From Paracholeplasma manati (GTDB lineage Bacteria > Bacillota_I > Bacilli_A > Acholeplasmatales > UBA5453), in assembly GCF_025742995.1 (NCBI RefSeq), contig NZ_JAOVQM010000001.1:186001-250000 (forward strand): a stretch of 64,000 nucleotides of DNA, written 5' to 3'. The stretch's first letter is position 1. The number at the start of each line of letters is the position of its first letter. The notes beneath the pieces were generated by a model that saw nothing but the letters and a program-made list of their open reading frames with translations, was not told where the DNA came from and searched no databases. Positions 24,109 through 33,010 of the stretch are shown piece after piece. The position numbers and the translations under genes were made by a program.

Positions 24109-25622
24109 TAGATGTAATCTCCAATTTGACTTGGGTTAATCTTTAAAATAACCGTTTGGAAGGCACCTAACACCAAGGACCCATATAAGACTTCTTCATG
24201 TGGGATATCCAAGATGCGTTCAGTGACACCTAAGTTATGAATCACAAGGATGGCTTCTTCAGTATCTTCGTATCGGTAATAACGAACATAGCCTTGAAGT
24301 GCACCTTGATTGTCTTTAAATGGTTCGAAATAATTGCCGTAGGCTAGGGCTGGATGACTATTTCTCAGTTCAATCATGGTCTTATATTGATTCAATAAGG
24401 AATTTGGATTAGCCAATTGGGTCGGAATATCTGCGGTGTTCGCGTTCGATCCGTCGCTTGGTAACCACGTGGTTTGAATGGCTGGATTCCCCCATAATAG
24501 TGGTTGTCTACGGTATTCATCGTATACCACACCATACCCTGGGACGTTCGTACCTTCATAGCGGTAACCCTTCATACCAATTTCATCCCCATAATAGATA
24601 AACGGTGATCCTGGTAAGGTTAATAAGACATTCGCTGCGAGTTTCATGCGTTCTAGACCTTGTGCCCCATTGAATCCAGACATCGATGCGATACGATCTA
24701 AGTCATGGTTCGTGATGAATGGGCTAGCGACATAGTTGGCATTCTCTGCTTTATAATCGTCCATCACACGTTTGATGGATGACGCGAGTTGATATGTATT
24801 TGTACCCACACCAATGCGGTTTTGAATGATGCTCGCTATGGTGAAGTCTAAGATGGAATCTGACCCAATTAAGTAGTCTAGATTGAATTCGTGGTTGTAT
24901 TCGAATACTTCGGAAGTAATGAATGAATCCGGGTAAGTTTCTTTCACATGGGCATTCATTTCTAGTAAGAAGAATGCGTTTTTAAGGGTGACTGCACTGA
25001 CACCTGGTTTATCAAAAAAGTGCTTTGCAGCGTCTAATCTGAATCCTCTGACGCCCATTTCAAGATAGAAATCAAAGATGTTTTTAATCTCGGTTTTAAC
25101 CGCTTCGTCTTCTAGATTCAAATCTACCATCCCACCCACAAAGGATGAGAAAGCGGTAGAGCCTTGCCAAATATAATAGTTACGGTATGGACTGCTGAGT
25201 GAATTTCTCGCATCCACATACCAAGGGTGTTGATCTGATGTATGATTGATGACCAAATCAATCATGATGGTAATGCCTTTTTCTTTGGCTGTATCAATCA
25301 AGTTTTGGAAATCATCTAATGTGCCATATTCTGGGTCAATATCATAATAGTTGGTCACACTGTACCCATGATAAGCGGGGGAAGGATTGATTGGCATGAG
25401 CCAAATGCCGGTTATCCCTAAATCCTCAAGGTAATCGAGGTTTTCAGTGATCCCATTCAAATCCCCAATACCATCGCCATCACTATCGGCGAATGAACGT
25501 ACGAAGAGTTGATAATAAACATCATTTTGAGGGTTGATTTCAGCTAAATTAACCGCTTCTTTTTTCGGTTGACAACCGGTTAATATGAGAACCAGTAATA
25601 ATAAACTCAGGATTTTTTTCAT
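24108..25622 (-). CDS. Alpha-amylase family (GH13) lipoprotein
   Basis: Surface-anchored enzyme cutting alpha-1,4-glucan or maltodextrin. 504 aa, lipobox LTGC (Cys17). GH13 regions: MIDLVINHTS (region I), GFRLDAAKHFF with nucleophile Asp (II), acid Glu in FITSEVFEY (III), and FITNHDLDR (IV). A calcium site DSDGDGIGDL is near residue 52. The C-terminal beta domain is short. Exact product profile (amylase, neopullulanase or alpha-glucosidase) cannot be read. Middle gene of RDD-amylase-DUF1189. Confidence 0.93.
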   Translation of the reverse strand: MKKILSLLLLVLILTGCQPKKEAVNLAEINPQNDVYYQLFVRSFADSDGDGIGDLNGITENLDYLEDLGITGIWLMPINPSPAYHGYSVTNYYDIDPEYGTLDDFQNLIDTAKEKGITIMIDLVINHTSDQHPWYVDARNSLSSPYRNYYIWQGSTAFSSFVGGMVDLNLEDEAVKTEIKNIFDFYLEMGVRGFRLDAAKHFFDKPGVSAVTLKNAFFLLEMNAHVKETYPDSFITSEVFEYNHEFNLDYLIGSDSILDFTIASIIQNRIGVGTNTYQLASSIKRVMDDYKAENANYVASPFITNHDLDRIASMSGFNGAQGLERMKLAANVLLTLPGSPFIYYGDEIGMKGYRYEGTNVPGYGVVYDEYRRQPLLWGNPAIQTTWLPSDGSNANTADIPTQLANPNSLLNQYKTMIELRNSHPALAYGNYFEPFKDNQGALQGYVRYYRYEDTEEAILVIHNLGVTERILDIPHEEVLYGSLVLGAFQTVILKINPSQIGDYI

Positions 25623-25623
25623 G

Positions 25624-26088
25624 TTAGAGTCCTTTCTTCCTTAGACTTTCAGTGGTGCCGAAATATTGGTCACGTTCGGTACGCTTTTCTAAATCAATCA
25701 TTTTGGTTTTAAAAATATAGTCATGGATGGTTCTCGATTGGTCACTTAAGATGAAGAAACTGATGACCATATAGATTCCAAAAGTAAAAATAGACATCGC
25801 TAACTTAAAGACTTCTCTGAGTAAAATACGCCATAGGGGTACATCTTTGCCTGACACATCGACAATCTTAATTTTTTGGATGCGTTTCCCAAAGCTTTGT
25901 CCACTCGAGAATAGATAAGGTAAAAGATAAAAACCTAAAAAACCACCTAATCCGATGACATAGACCAAAGTATTACCTAAAGCACCTGGGAATGTTTGTG
26001 GCATAGGATAAGCAATCATCAACATTAACATGACGGCGGATGTATCAATCGCGAATGCGCGAACACGTTTTTCAAAGGATGGGATCAT
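25624..26088 (-). CDS. RDD family membrane protein
   Basis: 154 aa from ATG 26088, which follows GAGG by 6-7 bases. A longer frame from 26130 would begin inside the -10 box and has no ribosome-binding site. Arg-Asp pattern RVRAFAIDTSAV opens the first span; the GQSFGKRIQKIKIVD loop and further spans are typical of RDD. Function unknown; some RDD proteins act in ion or small-solute transport. First gene of the amylase operon. Confidence 0.85.
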   Translation of the reverse strand: MIPSFEKRVRAFAIDTSAVMLMLMIAYPMPQTFPGALGNTLVYVIGLGGFLGFYLLPYLFSSGQSFGKRIQKIKIVDVSGKDVPLWRILLREVFKLAMSIFTFGIYMVISFFILSDQSRTIHDYIFKTKMIDLEKRTERDQYFGTTESLRKKGL

Positions 26089-26121
26089 AAGAAACCTCGT
26101 TTCTTTTCTAATTTCGGATTC

Positions 26122-26150
26122 ATTATACATGATTAGCGCTTACATAACAA
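26122..26150 (-). promoter_or_regulatory. Promoter with embedded LacI-family operator, amylase operon
   Basis: Minus strand: -35 TTGTTA (26145-26150), 17-base spacer, -10 TATAAT (26122-26127). The spacer is almost entirely an operator-like sequence (minus TGTAAGCGCTAATCA, 26130-26144), 13/15 to the cre consensus in its best register. Binding would directly occlude RNA polymerase. Confidence 0.78.
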
Positions 26151-26182
26151 GTTTGGCACCCGTTACACAAATTTTTACACAG

Positions 26183-26211
26183 AAAAAAACCACTACCAAG
26201 GCAGTGGGTTT
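26183..26211 (-). terminator. Terminator after aldo/keto reductase
   Basis: Stem of AACCCACTGCC with GGTAGTGGTT (one bulge) and a run of seven T on the minus strand. The TAG stop of the reductase is inside the 3' arm. Confidence 0.8.
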
Positions 26212-27119
26212 GACTGTATCTTTTGTTGATACAACGTGATGAGTTTTTGTTTAACAGTCTCTGTAATCGTAAAGTCCACTTCAACAAAGGTCTTCAATTG
26301 ATCGAGCGATTGGATACCGGGAATGACCGCTGTGATTTCTGGGAAGGATAAAATGAATCCCATGGCGGGACCAATCAGATTGTTTTGTTGTGTGATTTGC
26401 TTCACATCTTCAATTAAGTCAGCGCGACGTTTGATCACGTCTTTGGACCAGCGGTTACGAATGCCTGTAAAAATCGAATCTTGGTTATACTTACCTGTCA
26501 ACCACCCCGAATCGAGTGGAACTTTCGCAACCAAGCTGACGCCTTTTTCTTTCGCCAATTGAAAGCCTTGAGCTGGACCTTGAAAAAAGACATTGAAAAG
26601 GATTTCGATGACATCGACTTTCACGTGGTTCAAGACCGTCATCAATTCTTCATACGTATCAATCGATACCCCATATGCTCGAATCAAACCTTTTTGTTTC
26701 AATTGGTTTAACTGTTGGAAATGAGCCGTTTTGCCGGATAATATATCATGACTTGGGTTATGTAATATCGCACTATCTAAGTAAGTGATTTGCATCCGTT
26801 TGAGTGAGGCTAGGATTTGACTTTCTAAGGATTCTACTGAAAAATCCGAAGTGCCATCGGCCAAATGACCCAGTTTGGTATTGATAACCACCTGTTCTCT
26901 ACGGCCTTGGATGGCTATACCTAAAATGGTTTCGCTCATACCGTTCCCATAGCCTGGGGCTGTATCAAAAAAGTTAATGCCTGAAGCGATGGCTGTTTGA
27001 ACTAATTGGATCCCTTCATCTTCTGACATCGATCCCCAAAGGGGGTTGTTGAGTTGCCACGCACCAAAGCCAATACGGTGGATGGTTTTATTCGTTTTTG
27101 CATAAATCACAGATTTCAT
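26193..27119 (-). CDS. Aldo/keto reductase
   Basis: NAD(P)H-dependent oxidoreductase of the AKR family, 308 aa from ATG 27119 (GGTGAT upstream; the longer frame to 27155 lacks support). Barrel start IHRIGFGAWQL. Catalytic tetrad regions: Asp in FFDTAPGYG, Tyr in APGYGNGMSE, Lys in VINTKLG, His in AILHNPS. Cofactor end region VIPGIQSLDQL. Substrate cannot be assigned. Stands alone, divergent in role from the neighbouring glucan operon. Confidence 0.9.
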   Translation of the reverse strand: MKSVIYAKTNKTIHRIGFGAWQLNNPLWGSMSEDEGIQLVQTAIASGINFFDTAPGYGNGMSETILGIAIQGRREQVVINTKLGHLADGTSDFSVESLESQILASLKRMQITYLDSAILHNPSHDILSGKTAHFQQLNQLKQKGLIRAYGVSIDTYEELMTVLNHVKVDVIEILFNVFFQGPAQGFQLAKEKGVSLVAKVPLDSGWLTGKYNQDSIFTGIRNRWSKDVIKRRADLIEDVKQITQQNNLIGPAMGFILSFPEITAVIPGIQSLDQLKTFVEVDFTITETVKQKLITLYQQKIQSNPLPW

Positions 27120-27144
27120 ATCAATCACCAGTCCTATCATAACA

Positions 27145-27172
27145 AAAAGACCCATTTATTCAAAATGAGTCT
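27145..27172 (-). terminator. Terminator after the 469-aa anchored protein
   Basis: Minus strand: AGACTCATTT / AAATGGGTCT stem (one mismatch) at 27149-27172 followed by T run, 10 bases past the stop at 27183. Confidence 0.75.
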
Positions 27173-27182
27173 AGTTGATTTT

Positions 27183-28592
27183 TTATTCCAATCCAAAATG
27201 AAGTCTTAATTCACCATTAATAACATAACTATTATTGATGACAATACCAGAACCTTGGAACATTTCATTGATTTTTTCTTTTGGAATCACAATCGTATTA
27301 CCGACCATCAAGTCTTCATGAAAAATCGCGATGAGGCTTGCTAAAGTAGCTTGATCTAAATCGATTTCGCCAATGTTTGAATCCAAAATGGTTAAAACCA
27401 TATCGCCATTCGCATTCATGCTGATGTTACCACGTAAATTGAACTGCATGTCAAATGCACCAGCCATACCCACTTTGGTTAAAGACATCTTTAAATGAAT
27501 GGATAATACATCGCCTTGCATGCGAACGAATAGGTTGGTCGAACTGAACTTATATTCGATATCATTGCCATTGAGTTTGAACTTGATTGGGAAGTCAAAT
27601 TGAACTTTATCCCCTAAAGTATAATCTAAGATGGCGTTCACATCGGCTTCGGTTAAATCCATACGTGGGTCGGTTGGGTTTAAGAATGCATTGGTGGCCG
27701 CTTGTGTCGCAAGCGAAGCCATGAATGCCGCTTTATCCAAATCGTTTTCCCATTTGGTAAATACAGGCGCATCCAAATCGGTATTGAGTCTTCTAAAGGC
27801 ACCTAAATCCAATGCGATGTCAAACCCGGTATCTGAGATATCCATCACCAATAACGATTCTTTGTAGATGATTTTTAATAGCGCGGCGAACGTTGGGTCG
27901 ATGTCATATAGGAAATCCGTCAATTCGGTTTCACCCACCGTAAAACTGAAGGCTTCTGCATCAAAATCACCAAAGTTCATGTAATCCGCAACCAGTTCAT
28001 TTAAACTCTTGCTGGTGACTTGGTTGACGATAAAATTGGTCAATTGATAGGATTGCTTGAGTGGTAGACGCATGCTACCCATTTGGATTTTATCAACCTT
28101 TAAATAGTATTCATCGTTTTCTGACAATACGATGTCAAAGATGATTTCAAAGCCAGTTTGATACAATACAGAACCACCCATAACGAAATCGGCACCTGCA
28201 GTGATTTTAATTTGATCATCGCTGATGGTCGTCCAAAGCCCTTTAAGACCAACAGATCCTCCAAATACCATCATGTAATCGTGTGCCATTTCACCTTCAT
28301 CAGATGGATTTAGATACTTCGGATTGTCTTTCGATAAGGCTTTTTGAATGACGCGGTTTAAATAGGCTTCAGTCACGCTTAACGTGATTGAATCCGCGTT
28401 GGTATCGGTAATCAGTGTGGAAAGTTCGCTATCGAGTTCAGTATAGAACGCGGTCTCAGAAGATGCCACATATTGATCGATTGGTGCCGTTGTCTTTTTA
28501 TACAACAACGCCAAAGGTAAGACAATGAAAATCAAAGCCAATACGAGTAATACAATGGTAATTCTAAGGACTAATTTATACAGGAACTTCAT
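27183..28592 (-). CDS. Membrane-anchored extracellular protein, unknown function
   Basis: 469 aa from ATG 28592, six bases after GGGGTG; that GGGGTG includes an upstream GTG that extends the frame but would destroy the site. One N-terminal span (~residues 8-30) then a long polar domain with repeating beta-rich segments (VMGGSVLYQTGFEIIFDIVL, MQFNLRGNISMNANGDMVLT) and Asp-rich helices. No catalytic motif recognised. Encoded directly upstream of no partner: tsaD precedes it on the same strand by 27 bases, so it may be read from the t6A operon. Confidence 0.8.
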   Translation of the reverse strand: MKFLYKLVLRITIVLLVLALIFIVLPLALLYKKTTAPIDQYVASSETAFYTELDSELSTLITDTNADSITLSVTEAYLNRVIQKALSKDNPKYLNPSDEGEMAHDYMMVFGGSVGLKGLWTTISDDQIKITAGADFVMGGSVLYQTGFEIIFDIVLSENDEYYLKVDKIQMGSMRLPLKQSYQLTNFIVNQVTSKSLNELVADYMNFGDFDAEAFSFTVGETELTDFLYDIDPTFAALLKIIYKESLLVMDISDTGFDIALDLGAFRRLNTDLDAPVFTKWENDLDKAAFMASLATQAATNAFLNPTDPRMDLTEADVNAILDYTLGDKVQFDFPIKFKLNGNDIEYKFSSTNLFVRMQGDVLSIHLKMSLTKVGMAGAFDMQFNLRGNISMNANGDMVLTILDSNIGEIDLDQATLASLIAIFHEDLMVGNTIVIPKEKINEMFQGSGIVINNSYVINGELRLHFGLE

Positions 28593-28619
28593 AACACTCA
28601 CCCCTTTTATTTTTGAGTT

Positions 28620-29615
28620 TTAGTAGTCTAATGAAGATTGTCCACCTAAAATATAATCTTTGAGTGGGCCTTTTTGTTGATAGGTATAATAAGCAGCTGC
28701 CCCAATCATCGCAGCGTTGTCGGTACAATACTGCATCGATGGGATGATGATTTCTTTGTCTTTTAAAGTTTCAAAAACACGGTTTCTAAGCCCTTTATTC
28801 GCAGCGACACCGCCACAGATGAGGACTTGTTTGACGTCAAAGTCGGTCGCTGCCTTTTTGAGTTTAGATACCAAAACATCGACCACACTCGCTTGAAATG
28901 AAGTACACATATCTTCGACATTGACCACTTCTTCTTTACGTTTCATGTGGTAAATCATGTTGTTAACGGCACTCTTCAAACCTGAGAATGAAAAGTCATA
29001 AGAATCTTCATCAATCATTGGTCTTGGTAAGACATACGATGGTTTCCCAACTTGAGCGAGTTTATCGATGATTGGTCCGCCTGGGTACGCTAAACCAAGC
29101 ATTCTCCCCACTTTATCGTAAGCTTCACCCACCGCGTCATCTTGGGTTTCACCCAGCAATTCAAATGACATATGTTCTTTCATGTAGACCAGTTCTGTGT
29201 GTCCACCAGAAACAACCAAGGCAATTAAAGGAAACTTCATCTCGTTTTCAATGTTGGCAGAATAGATGTGTCCAATCATGTGGTTTACACCCAACAGTGG
29301 TTTGTTGTGTGCGAATGCGAAGGCACTCGCTGCGTTGATGCCCACCAAGAGTGACCCAATCAAACCAGGTCCTTCCGTCACCGCAACCACATCGATGTCT
29401 TGTGGGGTGACTTTTGCCTGTTTAAGTGCTTCTTCAAATACAATGGTCATATTTTCAATGTGGTGTCTAGACGCAATCTCTGGTACGACCCCACCATATA
29501 CTTTGTGAATATCTATTTGTGATAAAACCACATTGCTTAAGACGGTTTTCCCATCTTTAACGATACTTACTGAGGATTCATCGCAGCTGGATTCAACGGC
29601 TAATATCAGCATCAT
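28620..29615 (-). CDS. tsaD: tRNA t6A37 threonylcarbamoyltransferase TsaD
   Basis: Transfers threonylcarbamoyl to A37 of ANN-decoding tRNAs with TsaB and TsaE. 331 aa. ASKHA fold; metal-binding His112 and His116 in [15 protein letters not shown] nucleotide motif; C-terminal metal Asp in [16 protein letters not shown] precedes a double ATG (29615 or 29612). Overlaps the rimI end by 23 bp. Last gene of tsaE-tsaB-rimI-tsaD. Confidence 0.97.
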   Translation of the reverse strand: MMLILAVESSCDESSVSIVKDGKTVLSNVVLSQIDIHKVYGGVVPEIASRHHIENMTIVFEEALKQAKVTPQDIDVVAVTEGPGLIGSLLVGINAASAFAFAHNKPLLGVNHMIGHIYSANIENEMKFPLIALVVSGGHTELVYMKEHMSFELLGETQDDAVGEAYDKVGRMLGLAYPGGPIIDKLAQVGKPSYVLPRPMIDEDSYDFSFSGLKSAVNNMIYHMKRKEEVVNVEDMCTSFQASVVDVLVSKLKKAATDFDVKQVLICGGVAANKGLRNRVFETLKDKEIIIPSMQYCTDNAAMIGAAAYYTYQQKGPLKDYILGGQSSLDY

Positions 29616-30045
29616 TATCCCTCCAAATTAAAACGTGTGCGTCAATCTTATTATCATAATATTTAAGACGCTTATAACTTTTCTTAAAGCCGAACGATTC
29701 ATACAATCGAATGGCTTTTTCGTTGGTTTCTCTGACTTCTAATGAAATGATGTGGACTTGGTTTTGTTTAAAGTAGTCCATCACAAACGTCATCCAAACC
29801 TTGCCTAAGCCTTGACCTTGTTTGTCTGGTTTAACTAAGAAATTGACAATTTGTCCAATGTCATCATTGATCCATAAACCGACATACCCAACGATTTCAT
29901 TGTCTTGTACATCGACAAAATAATGGGCGAAGTCGTGGTTGTTAACTTCATTATATAGCATATCGTAACCAAGCGTATGACCGAATACCTGTTCTTCAAG
30001 GCGGACAACGGTATCGATATCGTCTGTCGTCATTTTACGAATCAT
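29593..30045 (-). CDS. rimI: Ribosomal-protein-alanine N-acetyltransferase (GNAT)
   Basis: 150-aa GNAT acetyltransferase. Acetyl-CoA loop [15 protein letters not shown], followed by [19 protein letters not shown] typical of RimI. Position within the t6A operon matches Bacillus. Natural substrate (S18 in E. coli) is assumed from the family. Start overlaps the tsaB stop (ATGA). Confidence 0.9.
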   Translation of the reverse strand: MIRKMTTDDIDTVVRLEEQVFGHTLGYDMLYNEVNNHDFAHYFVDVQDNEIVGYVGLWINDDIGQIVNFLVKPDKQGQGLGKVWMTFVMDYFKQNQVHIISLEVRETNEKAIRLYESFGFKKSYKRLKYYDNKIDAHVLIWRDNDADISR

Positions 30046-30626
30046 TCGAGGTTGCGCTCCGCTTCTGTGATTCTTAAGTAGTTTGGTACGAAGTGATGGA
30101 CATCTTCAATATCAAAACTCTTTTGAATGATTTTCTTAGTGTCAATCTCATAATGTCTTTCATCGATAAAATACGGTTTGACTTGATGGGATTTAGCCAC
30201 TTCTCTGACATAGTCAATGGTATATAACCCTTCTTCTAATATCATCTGATCTTCGCCAAAAATCGCAGCGAAGACATTGCCATTTCTAGCATCGATCATC
30301 GGCGCGACCGCTTCTTCAATCCCTGAGGATAAAAAGTACAATGAGGAAACTGCTTTAAGTTGGATGTTTTTGGTATACGCCAACATTTTCGCAACCATCA
30401 CGGCGATTCTCAAGCCGGTGTATGACCCTGGACCATAACCAACAATGATTTCATCGATTTGGTCGATGGTGAGCAATTTTCGTTTGAGCATTTGATCGAT
30501 TCTATCCACCACATATTTCGCATGGTCTTTTTTCCCAATACGGATCGAATAATCAATCATACGGCCATCTTTGGCCAAGGCCATGACTAAGACCCCAGTG
30601 GACGAATCAAATAGGATTTGGTTCAT
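30042..30626 (-). CDS. tsaB: t6A biosynthesis protein TsaB
   Basis: 194 aa, non-catalytic ASKHA partner that stabilises TsaD. N-terminal MNQILFDSSTGVLVMAL and YGPGSYTGLRIAVMVAKMLA are the family landmarks; MIDARNGNVFAAIF follows. Overlaps both neighbours by four bases (ATGA). Confidence 0.94.
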   Translation of the reverse strand: MNQILFDSSTGVLVMALAKDGRMIDYSIRIGKKDHAKYVVDRIDQMLKRKLLTIDQIDEIIVGYGPGSYTGLRIAVMVAKMLAYTKNIQLKAVSSLYFLSSGIEEAVAPMIDARNGNVFAAIFGEDQMILEEGLYTIDYVREVAKSHQVKPYFIDERHYEIDTKKIIQKSFDIEDVHHFVPNYLRITEAERNLE

Positions 30627-31069
30627 AGGTAGTATTCCACCCTTTCATACTTTTCACCTTTGGCTGTAAAGGTAATCTTTCGTTGATCATTGCCTAAGTC
30701 ATCAAACTGAACCAACAAATACTCCCGTGGTAAAATATGGCTCACTTTGTGTGGCCATTCAATCACCGAAATACCATCTGAATTGATGTAGTCTTCTAAA
30801 TCAAAATCAGAGCCCACTTCGTCCAAGCGATATAAGTCGACATGGTAGAGTTTGTTTTCATCCACCATGTAACGTTTCATGATGGTAAAGGTCGGACTGT
30901 TGATGGTTCTTTTGATGCCTAAGGCTTGTCCAATCCCTTTGGTAAAGGTGGTTTTGCCTGCGGCGAGGTCTCCTTCTAATAAAAGAACAGAGCCTGGTTT
31001 TAATAATAAGCCAACTTGATACCCTAAGAAAGTGGTCTCTTTGGCGGAATTTGTGAATTTTTCTTTCAT
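30623..31069 (-). CDS. tsaE: t6A biosynthesis ATPase TsaE
   Basis: 148-aa P-loop ATPase driving the TsaBD cycle. Walker A GDLAAGKTTFTKG near residues 34-46, SPTFTIMKRY, HVDLYRL and VIEWPHKV are all present. First gene of the operon; the start uses GGTGATATC just before ATG. Confidence 0.95.
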   Translation of the reverse strand: MKEKFTNSAKETTFLGYQVGLLLKPGSVLLLEGDLAAGKTTFTKGIGQALGIKRTINSPTFTIMKRYMVDENKLYHVDLYRLDEVGSDFDLEDYINSDGISVIEWPHKVSHILPREYLLVQFDDLGNDQRKITFTAKGEKYERVEYYL

Positions 31070-31135
31070 GATATCACCGTAATTATTTTATCATTTTTCT
31101 CAATAAAGAAAACCATTGTGCATCGATAGGAAACA

Positions 31136-31156
31136 AAAAGGCGATGAACGCCTTTT
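31136..31156 (-). terminator. Terminator after pgi
   Basis: AAAAGGCG / CGCCTTTT stem with 5-base loop, T-rich on the minus strand, touching the pgi stop codon. Confidence 0.8.
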
Positions 31157-32465
31157 ACTTCAATTTCTTTTCAAGTGTTTGTTTTAAATCTTCATACCCT
31201 TTTTTACCTAAAAGAGCGAACATATTCTTCTTGTAGGATTCAACACCAGGTTGATCAAATGGGTTAACATCGAGTAGATAAGCTGACATCGCACACGCTT
31301 TTTCAAAGAAATAGACCATATAACCAAAGGTTTCTGGATTGATGGTTTCAATTTCTAAAACGATGTTAGGCACACCGCCATCCACATGGGCTAATAAAGT
31401 CCCTTGGAAGGCTTTTTCGTTGACGAATTGCATCGACTTACCTGCAAGGTAGTTTAAGCCATCTAAGTCGACTGATTCAGATTCAATGACCAAATCTTCA
31501 GCGGTCTTATTGACTTTAATGACGGTTTCAAACAAATCTCTTTCACCTTCTTGGATGTATTGTCCTAGTGAGTGAAGGTCGGTTGAGAAGGCAGCACTCG
31601 CCACGAATAATCCCTTGTTTTCTTTACCTTCGGATTCACCAAATAACTGTTTCCACCATTCGGAGAAGAATACGAGGCTAGGTTCGTAGTTGACAAGCAT
31701 TTCAATCTTCTTACCAGATTTGTATAAAGCATAACGAAGCGCTGCATAATCATAAGCCACATTGGATTCATTCAAGAACTCATTGTAAGCTTGTTGTGCA
31801 CCCTTTAAGATGGCATCGGTATCAATACCAGCGGCAGCGATTGGCAATAGACCAACAGCGGTTAGAACGGAGTATCTACCACCAATGTCATCAGCGATCA
31901 CATAGGTTGGATAGCCTTTTTCATCGGCAAGTTGTTTTAATGCGCCACGTGCCTTATCGGTGGTTACATAAATACGATTAGCGGCTTCAACTTCACCATA
32001 ACGTTGTTCTAGATAACGTTTGAAGACACGGAACGCGATGGCTGGTTCGGTGGTTAAACCTGATTTGGAAATCACGTTGATTGAGAAGGATTTATCTTCG
32101 AGATACCCAAGTAATGATTTCGCATAAGCAGCGGAGATTTGATGTCCGACAAAAATGACTTCTAAATCGTCTTTCTTAGGGAATGCAGGTCTAAGCATTT
32201 CAAGTGCTGCTTTCGCGCCTAAATAGGACCCACCAATGCCAATAACGACCAAGACTTGTGACTGTTCTCTGATCTTTTTCGCAGAAGCCAATACGCTGGC
32301 ATATTCTGCCTTGTCATAATTCACAGGTAGATCTAACCACCCTAAAAAGTCGTTACCTCTACCGGTTTTTTCATGAATTTGTTTATGGATTTGTTGGATT
32401 TTTGCTTGTGATGGCAAGCTTTCTTTTAAAAATGATACTGCATGTTTTGTATTTAATTTAATCAT
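31155..32465 (-). CDS. pgi: Glucose-6-phosphate isomerase
   Basis: Glycolytic interconversion of glucose-6-P and fructose-6-P; 436 aa, the short Firmicutes form. Signatures [45 protein letters not shown] and [11 protein letters not shown] (catalytic Glu), and ATTACHED-type [12 protein letters not shown] are present. Preceded by AAGGATG and a TATAAT 46-54 bases upstream. Fits the maltodextrin supply encoded earlier in the window. Confidence 0.97.
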   Translation of the reverse strand: MIKLNTKHAVSFLKESLPSQAKIQQIHKQIHEKTGRGNDFLGWLDLPVNYDKAEYASVLASAKKIREQSQVLVVIGIGGSYLGAKAALEMLRPAFPKKDDLEVIFVGHQISAAYAKSLLGYLEDKSFSINVISKSGLTTEPAIAFRVFKRYLEQRYGEVEAANRIYVTTDKARGALKQLADEKGYPTYVIADDIGGRYSVLTAVGLLPIAAAGIDTDAILKGAQQAYNEFLNESNVAYDYAALRYALYKSGKKIEMLVNYEPSLVFFSEWWKQLFGESEGKENKGLFVASAAFSTDLHSLGQYIQEGERDLFETVIKVNKTAEDLVIESESVDLDGLNYLAGKSMQFVNEKAFQGTLLAHVDGGVPNIVLEIETINPETFGYMVYFFEKACAMSAYLLDVNPFDQPGVESYKKNMFALLGKKGYEDLKQTLEKKLK

Positions 32466-32514
32466 AGTTACACATCCTTTTTGAACGATACCATTATATC
32501 ACTTTTCAAAGTTT

Positions 32515-32551
32515 ATGATATAAATATCATTCATAAAACGGTTACAAACCG
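32515..32551. repeat. Two short palindromes upstream of pgi
   Basis: Perfect palindrome ATGATATAAATATCAT (32515-32530) and CGGTTACAAACCG (32539-32551) sit about 50-85 bases before the pgi start, upstream of its TATAAT. They could be operator sites; no known family is assigned. Confidence 0.45.
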
Positions 32552-32573
32552 CTTCAATTGACCTTTGTTAAGA

Positions 32574-32607
32574 AAAAAATAAGCGTGGATAATGGTATCC
32601 GCGCTTA
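32574..32607 (-). terminator. Terminator after S1-domain gene
   Basis: Minus strand TAAGCGCGGAT / ATCCACGCTTA stem (one mismatch), then seven T. Begins a few bases after the stop of the S1 protein. Confidence 0.85.
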
Positions 32608-32609
32608 TC

Positions 32610-32933
32610 TTAAGCATCGATTTTCTCTTGAATCCACTCAGGTAGTTTTTCTTCAAGCGTTCTAAATCCGATTTTCATATCACAAATCTTGATTTTTTTA
32701 GAACGGTCACATTTCTTATAGCTGAGTTTTAATTGTTTATTATCCTCATCAGCTTCGATGACGATGACTTTGACTTGATCGCCTGTCATGGCGAACTGAC
32801 TAATATCTCTAACAAACTTGTCTGAGATTTCAGAAATATGAATTAAGCCCGTATAATCATTGATTTTGACAAACACACCATAGGGTGCGATGCCAGTGAC
32901 TACCACGTCGATGATGTCGCCTTTTGTGTACAT
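32610..32933 (-). CDS. S1 RNA-binding domain protein (YugI/CvfD-like)
   Basis: 107 aa. Residues 1-75 are one S1 domain (GDIIDVVVTGIAPYGVFVKI, GLIHISEIS, KQLKLSYKK). Resembles general stress protein 13/YugI and CvfD, ribosome-associated or RNA-binding S1 proteins; the family is also found near pgi in Bacilli. C-terminal ~30 residues include a basic stretch (KKCDRSKKIKICD). Precise target unknown. Confidence 0.85.
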   Translation of the reverse strand: MYTKGDIIDVVVTGIAPYGVFVKINDYTGLIHISEISDKFVRDISQFAMTGDQVKVIVIEADEDNKQLKLSYKKCDRSKKIKICDMKIGFRTLEEKLPEWIQEKIDA

Positions 32934-32994
32934 AAAACCACCCCGTTTGTTTTATTATATCATGTGTTTTTCGAGGATAAAAAGAAAAAGAAAA

Positions 32995-33010
32995 AAGAGG
33001 TTGCCCTCTT
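32995..33010 (-). terminator. Terminator after degV gene
   Basis: AAGAGG / CCTCTT stem with TTGC loop, T-rich tract on the minus strand; the stop codon of the gene overlaps the stem. Confidence 0.7.
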
